The notes under the pieces: generated by a model
What the model saw: only the letters and a program-made list of their open reading frames with translations
Databases searched by the model: none
Told to the model about the DNA's origin: nothing
Part shown: one piece after another, positions 4,549 to 10,396 of the stretch
Layout of the letters: each line of letters starts with the position of its first letter
How positions within the stretch are numbered: the stretch's first letter is position 1
Assembly (NCBI GenBank): GCA_036524675.1
Contig: DATDBU010000100.1
Coordinates: forward strand, 1 to 10,396
Direction of reading: 5' to 3'
Origin: DATDAW01 sp036524675
Lineage (GTDB): Bacteria > Verrucomicrobiota > Verrucomicrobiia > Chthoniobacterales > DASVRZ01
Length of the DNA stretch: 10,396 nucleotides
Program-made: the position numbers and the translations under genes

Positions 4549-6585
4549 TTATGGCGTGCCCGCATCCAGGACAGCCCAGGCTTCGGCGACATGAAGTTCC
4601 GTGCCGGTCGGTGGAATGTGGATGCGGATTTTTTTCACGTGAAGACCGCGTGTATTAATAGAGACGGTGTGGTCTTCTATCAACAATCGGTTCCTTTTGA
4701 CGGCAACTGTTTCTCCCTGGGTGTTTGTGACGAAAACGGTTAACTTGCACGTCGCCCAGGATTCACCGGTTTGCAGATTGAAAGATTGAAAATGGGCAAC
4801 GCCGTCGTCGAAATCGAATACCAGATCAGACGCTGTGTTTTTGGCTACAACCTCGGACGTTTTCGGGTTTAGATCGGTTAACATTCCGTTGGAGGGCCGT
4901 CCATTGAGACTGGCGATGCTAACATGGGAATCGGCGGGCTGCACAAACCACAATCGGCAGAAGATATCGCCTTTGCCGCCAATGACGATACACGTGCTGT
5001 TTGCCGTGGTGTCGGCTAGCGACTTCACTTTGTCGGAAGAGTCTTTATCAAACAGCAAAACTCTGCCTGCCTCGAAATCGCCGATCGGTATTTCCCCCTG
5101 GACGACTTTCACGCGACCGCCCAGGTAGGGGCTGAGACTGGCAGGCTTGTCCGCTAGCCATACCTTTGAGCGGGTCGGGGCAAGATTCAGAATCAGCCGG
5201 GCGGCTTCCTGCCAATAGCTATCGGGGACAAAAGTATATCCCGTCACCATCCGAAGACCTGCGACACACAGGGATCCCATCATCAAAACGGCCAGTATCG
5301 GCTGGCTCCATGTCAGGAGCCGGTGCCGATAATAGCTGCCGATTGTAAGTCCGACGGCAAGAAGGATGGGGGAAGCAAGAAAAGCGGTTACCCGATGCGG
5401 CGGTGTCGCCATCATCAGGCAAAAGGCGAAAAAAAGAAAAGTCGATCCAAGCAGGATTTGCACGGTTCGGGACTCCGGCGTGAAGGAGCCTCGCAGGAGC
5501 ACTGGGGTGACGAGGGTTATGGCTAACAGAACAAAAAAACTCCACTCGCGGGGTTCCCAAATGGCCTGGGGAATGACATAGCGGATGCTGGTAAATACGT
5601 CCTTGAGGGAATTGTAGCGAACGCCATATGATTCTTCGTACCCGGATGTCACATTTAGCAGCTGCGTCCAGACTGGCGAATACAGAATGGCTATTGATCC
5701 CAAGACTAACAGCCCGCATCGAAATACCTCCGCCTTGCGGGTTGTTAAAAATAAAAACACTAAAACAGGACCTCCGAAGACGATATAGTAAGGAACGGTG
5801 TAGACGCCCAACACCGTAGTCCATCCAAGCAGCCACAGGTATTTTCCGGATTTCAGATACTCCAGAAGAGCGATTCCGCCCGCCAGCGCGAAAAGCAATA
5901 GAAATCCGTAGCCCCTTGCCTGGAAATTCAGTTTCAGAGCGAAATGATTCAGTCCAATGAGCGCTGCCACCAATGCGAACTCTAAAAGCCGGTCGCGCCG
6001 AACGCCGTACCAGACCACTGCGCACCACGCGATGACCACTCCGCAAATGGACAGGATTCGGGCCCTCAATGGATTGAGAGAGTCGGCCCCGGGTAGTAGC
6101 GAGTTGAGGAGGTTGAAAAAGATGTGGTTTTTCGCCAGACCGTAATTGGTGACTACTTTGTCAGGACCTTGCGCGCTGTAGAGTCCGACGGTGCCGATTT
6201 CGTCAACATTCAGCGACGATTGAGACATCGACCCGATGACCAAACACATATGCCAGGCAGATATTGCCAAAACAGGAATCGCTAGAAGAATTTCCAGGCG
6301 CCGGAACCATGGTCTGCCGGCCTCGGTCCAGCGGGCAGGAATGATGCGCATTCGGAGAGTTGGCGCTGGAAGCATACGGTCCACTAACTGCAGGACTCCC
6401 CGTAGCGCCCACGAAAGCAAAAGGACAACGACTATCCGTTTCGGCCATTGGAGCGCCCGAGGCACGGTGAGAATGCCCAGCGCGATACCAGCCAGGGCCA
6501 GCGGGGGAATCATCCATGGCCTGTTAGCGAGATCTTTCAAGCGCGCCCGAAAACGGCTCGGCGGTTTTTCCTGGGATTTTCCCAC
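4549..6585 (-). CDS. GT-C-type membrane glycosyltransferase-like protein
   Basis: A 678-residue integral membrane protein. Hydrophobic segments appear near residues 25-42, 50-66, 98-118, 178-196, 203-219, 226-243, 250-278, 287-303, 350-365, 377-393, 400-416 and 428-445. The loop after the third segment carries NVDEIGTVGLYS, with acidic D128-E129 where GT39/PMT_2-type transferases place their catalytic Asp-Glu. A loop motif QARGYGFLLL (222-231) is also usual in that family. These enzymes move sugars from polyprenyl-phosphate donors outside the membrane. About 230 C-terminal residues (450-678) are soluble and look beta-rich, an extracytoplasmic domain I cannot assign. The start is GTG 6585, 4 nt after the dnaE stop, suggesting co-transcription and coupling. 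Substrate is unknown; it could act in glycan or cell-envelope modification. The general class is well supported, the reaction less so. Confidence 0.72.
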   Translation of the reverse strand: MGKSQEKPPSRFRARLKDLANRPWMIPPLALAGIALGILTVPRALQWPKRIVVVLLLSWALRGVLQLVDRMLPAPTLRMRIIPARWTEAGRPWFRRLEILLAIPVLAISAWHMCLVIGSMSQSSLNVDEIGTVGLYSAQGPDKVVTNYGLAKNHIFFNLLNSLLPGADSLNPLRARILSICGVVIAWCAVVWYGVRRDRLLEFALVAALIGLNHFALKLNFQARGYGFLLLFALAGGIALLEYLKSGKYLWLLGWTTVLGVYTVPYYIVFGGPVLVFLFLTTRKAEVFRCGLLVLGSIAILYSPVWTQLLNVTSGYEESYGVRYNSLKDVFTSIRYVIPQAIWEPREWSFFVLLAITLVTPVLLRGSFTPESRTVQILLGSTFLFFAFCLMMATPPHRVTAFLASPILLAVGLTIGSYYRHRLLTWSQPILAVLMMGSLCVAGLRMVTGYTFVPDSYWQEAARLILNLAPTRSKVWLADKPASLSPYLGGRVKVVQGEIPIGDFEAGRVLLFDKDSSDKVKSLADTTANSTCIVIGGKGDIFCRLWFVQPADSHVSIASLNGRPSNGMLTDLNPKTSEVVAKNTASDLVFDFDDGVAHFQSFNLQTGESWATCKLTVFVTNTQGETVAVKRNRLLIEDHTVSINTRGLHVKKIRIHIPPTGTELHVAEAWAVLDAGTP

Positions 6586-6589
6586 CGCA

Positions 6590-9500
6590 TTATACGTTGA
6601 ATTCCTGCAGCTCTTCTCGGAGCTCGGCGGTGTCGTTGACGTTGTAGCGGGGGTCGACGCGGAGGACTACTTTTTCGCCGGTGACGAAGTGGAAGTCCAG
6701 GAAAACCGGGGTCTTGCCGGGGTGGCGATGGAGGGTTTCGCGCAGACGCGCAAGGTCTTCGATGCCGGAGAGTTCGCGCTGGAGGCGTAGATGCAAGGGA
6801 GCGGTTTTTTTGTGCTCTTTGATGGGCTTGATTTCGCTGGCGACCAGCCTGGGCGTGTCTTCCCGTTTGTCGAGACGGGCAATGATGGTGATGACTTTGC
6901 CGACTAGCAGCAGCGGTTCGGCCTTTTGCCATACGTCGTTCCAAACCATCATTTCGCATTGGCCTGTCAAATCCTCGATCTGGCAGATCGCGAAAGGTTT
7001 GCTGTCTTTTTTCGTATAGCGTTTGTCCACGGCTACGAGCATCCCTCCAACCTGGACCGAGGATTTGTCCTCCAGGTCGGACAGCGCGGCGATCTGCGTG
7101 AAACCGTCGCTTTGCAAGAGCTCGCGATAGCTATCGAGGGGGTGGCCGGTGACGTAAAAACCTAGCAACTCTTTTTCGGCGGCGAGACGTTCAGACTGCG
7201 TCCACGGTTCTACATGAGGAAGCTCGGCAAGGCGGGTTGGGGCGGGCGCGGTGTCGAACATGTCGAACAACGACACTTGTCCAGCGGCGCGGTCGCGATG
7301 GGAGCTGGCGGCGGCGGCGAGAGTCTGCTCGACGCTGGCGAATAGGACGGCTCGATCGATGCCGGTGAAATCGAATGCGCCGCAACGGATGAGGCTTTCA
7401 ATGATACGACGGTTGGCGGCTTTCGAATCGATGCGTCTGCAAAAGTCTTCCAGCGATTTGAAGGGACCGTTCTTCCGGCGTTCTTCAATGGCGAATTCCA
7501 TGGCGCCTTCGCCGACGTTTTTGATTCCGGCAAGGCCGTACCGGATGGCATTGCCGGAGTCGACTTTTTCGGGAAGGAACGTAAGAGCGCTTTTGTTAAC
7601 ATCCGGCGGCAGGATGGGGATGCCCATGCGCTGGCATTCGGCGACGAATATGGAAATTTTGTCCGTGTTATTAACTTCGTTGCCCAGCAACGCGGCCATG
7701 AATTCCACGGGATGATTGGCTTTCAGATAGGCCGTCTGATAGCTGACCCATCCGTAGGCGGCGCTATGGCTCTTGTTGAAGCCGTATCCCGCGAATTTTT
7801 CCAGCAAATCGAAGATTTCGTTAGCAAGCGGTTCGGCGATGTCGTTGTGGATGCGGCAACCTTCGACGAATTTGGCGCGCTCCTTCGCCATTTTCTCGAC
7901 GTCCTTCTTGCCCATCGCACGTCGGAGCATATCCGCGCCGCCGAGCGTGTATCCGGCGAGATCTCGCGCGGCCTGCATGACCTGTTCCTGGTAGATCATG
8001 ATGCCGTATGTGTCGCCGCAGACCTTCTGCAAAAGGGGATGGGCGTATTTGATTTTCGTCTGGCCTTTCTTGCGCTTGATGTAATCCGGAATGAACTGCA
8101 TCGGACCTGGACGATAAAGGGCACTCAGCGCGTAAATATCCTCGATGCTTTTGAAATCGAAGGATTTGCACCAGGAAGCCATGCCGCCGTCCAACTGGAA
8201 GATGCCGACGATTTCCGCGCGGTTGAGGAGATCGAACGTTGCCTGATCCTCCAGCGAGATATTGCCGATTTTGAAATCCGGCTGTGTCTGGCGGATGAGC
8301 TCCTCGGCGTCGTGGATGATGGTCAGCGTCTTGAGCCCGAGAAAGTCCATTTTCAGGAGCCCGAGATCGGTGAGGGGACCCATGGCATACTGGCTGACGA
8401 TTTCTCCCTCGTTGCCTTTGGTTAGCGGAATGTATTCGGAGAGGTCGCGATCGCTAATAACCACGCCCGCGGCGTGGATGCCGGTGTTGCGTGAAAGACC
8501 TTCGAGTGTGGTGCAGTACTCCCAAAGCTGGGCGGTTGCGGCTTCGGTCTCGACCGCCTTCTTGAGGTCGGGATTTTTTTCAACGGCACTTTTAAGCGTT
8601 GTCCCAAGGTCGGTGGGAATCATCTTGGCAACGCGGTCGGCGTCGCCATAGCTCCAGCCCAGGACGCGGCCAACGTCGCGGACGACGGATTTTGCGCCCA
8701 TGGTGCCGAATGTGATGATCTGCGATACGGCGCGTTCGCCGTATTTTTTTCGAACGTAATCGATGACTTCGCCGCGGCGGCTCATGCAGAAATCGACGTC
8801 GATATCGGGCGGGCTGACGCGTTCCGGGTTGAGGAAGCGTTCGAACAGGAGCCCGAAACGGACAGGATCGATGTCCGTGATTTTCATGACGTAAGCGACC
8901 ATGGCTCCTGCTGCGGAACCGCGCCCCGGACCGACGGGGATGCCTTGCTCTCGGGCGTAGTGGATGAAATCCCAAACAATCAGGAAATAATCGATGAACC
9001 CGGTTTTGACTAGAATATCGAGTTCGTAGTCGAGACGCTGGCGGAGCGAAGGAGCGGGATCGGCGCCGTAACGTTCAATAAACCCTTCCTCGCAAATTTT
9101 GCGGAGGTATTGCTCGGCAGTTAGTCCGTCCGGGCACTGATAGGCGGGATATTTGGTTTTGCCGAAATCGAGCTCCAGGTTGCATTTTTCGGCAATGGCC
9201 AGCGTATTTTCGATGGCGCCGGGGACATCGCCGAAGAGGGCCTTCATTTCCTCGGGAGACTTGAAGTAAAGCTCGGGCGAATACCGCATCCGGCGCTCAT
9301 CGTGAACCATGGCCTGTGTACCGATGCAGATCATTACGTCGTGGGCTTCGTGATGGCTGCGCTCGAGGAAGTGCACGTCGTTGGCGGCGACGAGGCCGAT
9401 GCCGAATTCTTTAGAGAATGCCTTGAGCTGTTTGTTAACTTTCGTTTGGGCTTCGATGCCGTGATCGTGCAGTTCGAAGTAGAAGTTTTCGGTGCCGAAG

Positions 9501-10003
9501 ATGTCCCGGAAATCCGCGACTGACTGCCGCGCTTTGCCGAGTTGATCGGCCTGAATGTGCATGTTGATTTCGCCTTTGAGACAGGCGCTCATGCCGATCA
9601 GCCCGGCGGAATGTTGCGATAGAATTTCTTTGTCGATGCGGGGTTTGTAGTAAAAACCCTCGAGATGGGCCGCAGAGACGAGTTTGAGGAGATTATGGTA
9701 TCCGACGATGTCCTTGGCGAGGAGGGTGAAGTGATACGCGGCTTCGCGGCCGGAGGCGGCCTGTTTGTCGAAACGCGATCCGGGCGCCATGTAGACTTCG
9801 CACCCGATAATGGGTTTGATGCCGTGTTTTTTGGCCGATTGAATGAATTCGATGGCCCCATACATGTTGCCGTGATCCGTCATCGCCACCGCCGGCATGC
9901 CAAATCCCCGGGCCTTTTTCATCAGGTCGTCGATGCGAACGGCGCCGTCGAGCAGGGAATATTCGGTATGTAGGTGGAGGTGGACGAAAGAATCGGCGGA
10001 CAT
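6590..10003 (-). CDS. dnaE: DNA polymerase III subunit alpha
   Basis: A full-length 1137-residue replicative polymerase. An N-terminal PHP domain opens with FVHLHLHTEYSLLDG (6-20) and continues through TDHGNMYG (42-49), GCEVY (67-71) and NDVHF (208-212). The polymerase core carries GPGRGSAAG (358-366), PPDIDVDF (398-405) with catalytic D402 and D404, and KMDFLGLKTL (551-560) with the third aspartate D553. A helix-hairpin-helix follows (GLAGIKNVGEG, 823-833), then a beta-clamp-binding motif QVSLF (909-913) and an OB fold (about 980-1055, with VGGMLVAVDKRYTKK). It ends EELQEFNV. The length equals that of typical DnaE1 proteins. ATG 10003 is chosen because it lies directly before the PHP HLHLH motif. 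It extends nascent DNA in the replisome in the cytoplasm. No frameshift or odd residue is seen. Confidence 0.98.
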   Translation of the reverse strand: MSADSFVHLHLHTEYSLLDGAVRIDDLMKKARGFGMPAVAMTDHGNMYGAIEFIQSAKKHGIKPIIGCEVYMAPGSRFDKQAASGREAAYHFTLLAKDIVGYHNLLKLVSAAHLEGFYYKPRIDKEILSQHSAGLIGMSACLKGEINMHIQADQLGKARQSVADFRDIFGTENFYFELHDHGIEAQTKVNKQLKAFSKEFGIGLVAANDVHFLERSHHEAHDVMICIGTQAMVHDERRMRYSPELYFKSPEEMKALFGDVPGAIENTLAIAEKCNLELDFGKTKYPAYQCPDGLTAEQYLRKICEEGFIERYGADPAPSLRQRLDYELDILVKTGFIDYFLIVWDFIHYAREQGIPVGPGRGSAAGAMVAYVMKITDIDPVRFGLLFERFLNPERVSPPDIDVDFCMSRRGEVIDYVRKKYGERAVSQIITFGTMGAKSVVRDVGRVLGWSYGDADRVAKMIPTDLGTTLKSAVEKNPDLKKAVETEAATAQLWEYCTTLEGLSRNTGIHAAGVVISDRDLSEYIPLTKGNEGEIVSQYAMGPLTDLGLLKMDFLGLKTLTIIHDAEELIRQTQPDFKIGNISLEDQATFDLLNRAEIVGIFQLDGGMASWCKSFDFKSIEDIYALSALYRPGPMQFIPDYIKRKKGQTKIKYAHPLLQKVCGDTYGIMIYQEQVMQAARDLAGYTLGGADMLRRAMGKKDVEKMAKERAKFVEGCRIHNDIAEPLANEIFDLLEKFAGYGFNKSHSAAYGWVSYQTAYLKANHPVEFMAALLGNEVNNTDKISIFVAECQRMGIPILPPDVNKSALTFLPEKVDSGNAIRYGLAGIKNVGEGAMEFAIEERRKNGPFKSLEDFCRRIDSKAANRRIIESLIRCGAFDFTGIDRAVLFASVEQTLAAAASSHRDRAAGQVSLFDMFDTAPAPTRLAELPHVEPWTQSERLAAEKELLGFYVTGHPLDSYRELLQSDGFTQIAALSDLEDKSSVQVGGMLVAVDKRYTKKDSKPFAICQIEDLTGQCEMMVWNDVWQKAEPLLLVGKVITIIARLDKREDTPRLVASEIKPIKEHKKTAPLHLRLQRELSGIEDLARLRETLHRHPGKTPVFLDFHFVTGEKVVLRVDPRYNVNDTAELREELQEFNV

Positions 10004-10084
10004 GGTTGAAAGATACCATCGAAAGCGGGATGATTGAACCCGTCAACCTCCCGTCTCTGGATCTGTTGCAGAAAATTTTCCGTT
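10004..10084. promoter_or_regulatory. Divergent intergenic region between dnaE and aldo/keto reductase
   Basis: This 81-bp gap must hold the promoters or leaders of two divergent genes. On the dnaE strand a TTGACG hexamer (about 10037-10042) is the best -35 candidate, but no good -10 lies at 16-18 bp. Neither start has a clear Shine-Dalgarno: bases before the reductase ATG are aaaattttccgtt, and before dnaE gtatctttcaacc. Location is certain by gene layout; individual elements are not. Confidence 0.4.
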
Positions 10085-10396
10085 ATGAAGACTCGCAAAC
10101 TTGGTAATTCGGACCTCGACATCACACGTATCGGTTTCGGCGCATGGGCTATTGGTGGTGACGGCTGGCAATACGGTTGGGGCCACCAGGATGACCGGGA
10201 TTCTATCGATGCAATCCATAAGGCGCTGGAACTCGGTGTGAATTGGATTGACACGGCGGCGGTTTACGGTTTGGGGCATTCCGAGGAGCTCGTGGCGAAG
10301 GCGCTCGCAACATGGGAAGGGCCGAAACCGTATGTTTTTACGAAGTGCGGCATGATCTGGGATGTAAAGGGCGAGGTGGACTACTCGTTGAAGGCG
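10085..10396 (+). CDS. Aldo/keto reductase, 3'-truncated by window edge
   Basis: ATG 10085 opens a frame that stays open to the edge, giving the first 104 residues, about a third of the usual length. MKTRKLGNSDLDITRIGFGA is the standard opening of the AKR (beta/alpha)8 barrel. NWIDTAAVYG holds the catalytic Asp56 and Tyr61, HSEELVAKAL is the following helix, and VFTKCG carries the catalytic Lys87. The active-site His would lie beyond the window. AKR enzymes reduce carbonyls with NADPH in the cytoplasm; the substrate cannot be told from this part. It is divergent from dnaE and has no visible link to the island. Confidence 0.93.
   Translation, partial: MKTRKLGNSDLDITRIGFGAWAIGGDGWQYGWGHQDDRDSIDAIHKALELGVNWIDTAAVYGLGHSEELVAKALATWEGPKPYVFTKCGMIWDVKGEVDYSLKA

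Noticed and set aside
5219..6046. 275-residue minus-strand open frame
   Set aside because: It is an out-of-frame shadow within the membrane-protein gene, rich in Arg and Ser with no domain features.
7712..8425. 237-residue plus-strand open frame
   Set aside because: It is the antisense shadow of dnaE; long antisense frames are common in GC-rich coding sequence.

Overview
The window is bacterial, GC-rich chromosomal DNA. It contains one informational housekeeping gene (dnaE, DNA polymerase III alpha) beside a much less conserved accessory stretch. No RNA gene, insertion sequence or CRISPR array was found. Taxonomy cannot be fixed from the sequence. The style of DnaE, the 46-residue TPR units and the DUF488/HEPN-MNT mix would suit Verrucomicrobiota or Acidobacteriota, but this is a weak guess.

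Layout, left to right. (1) Positions 2-1105, plus strand: the 3' part of a TPR-repeat gene built from near-identical 138-bp units. (2) Positions about 1186-4540, plus strand: an accessory island of defence and toxin-antitoxin modules, mostly broken. It holds a DUF488-family gene with about four indels, a relic of a type I restriction HsdR nuclease segment (copy A), an intact HEPN-MNT toxin-antitoxin pair, an HsdR-like N-terminal scrap followed by a second copy of the HsdR relic (copy B), a VapB-like antitoxin, a vapC PIN toxin pseudogene broken by three single-base indels, and a UPF0175-like antitoxin relic. (3) Positions 4549-10003, minus strand: dnaE followed 4 nt later by a 678-aa GT-C-type integral membrane glycosyltransferase-like protein, probably one transcript converging on the island. 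(4) Positions 10085 to the end, plus strand: the start of an aldo/keto reductase, divergent from dnaE across an 81-bp gap.

The most interesting part is the island. Nearly every lesion is a small indel. Once these are undone the proteins read continuously, with catalytic residues intact, and the corrected lengths are multiples of three. The neighbouring long genes (dnaE, the membrane protein, the TPR gene) are clean, so general sequencing error is an unlikely sole explanation. The only complete toxin-antitoxin module left is HEPN-MNT. It is bracketed by two direct copies of the same HsdR relic, and its MNT subunit seems to lack the usual third carboxylate. No wholly new system is demonstrated.
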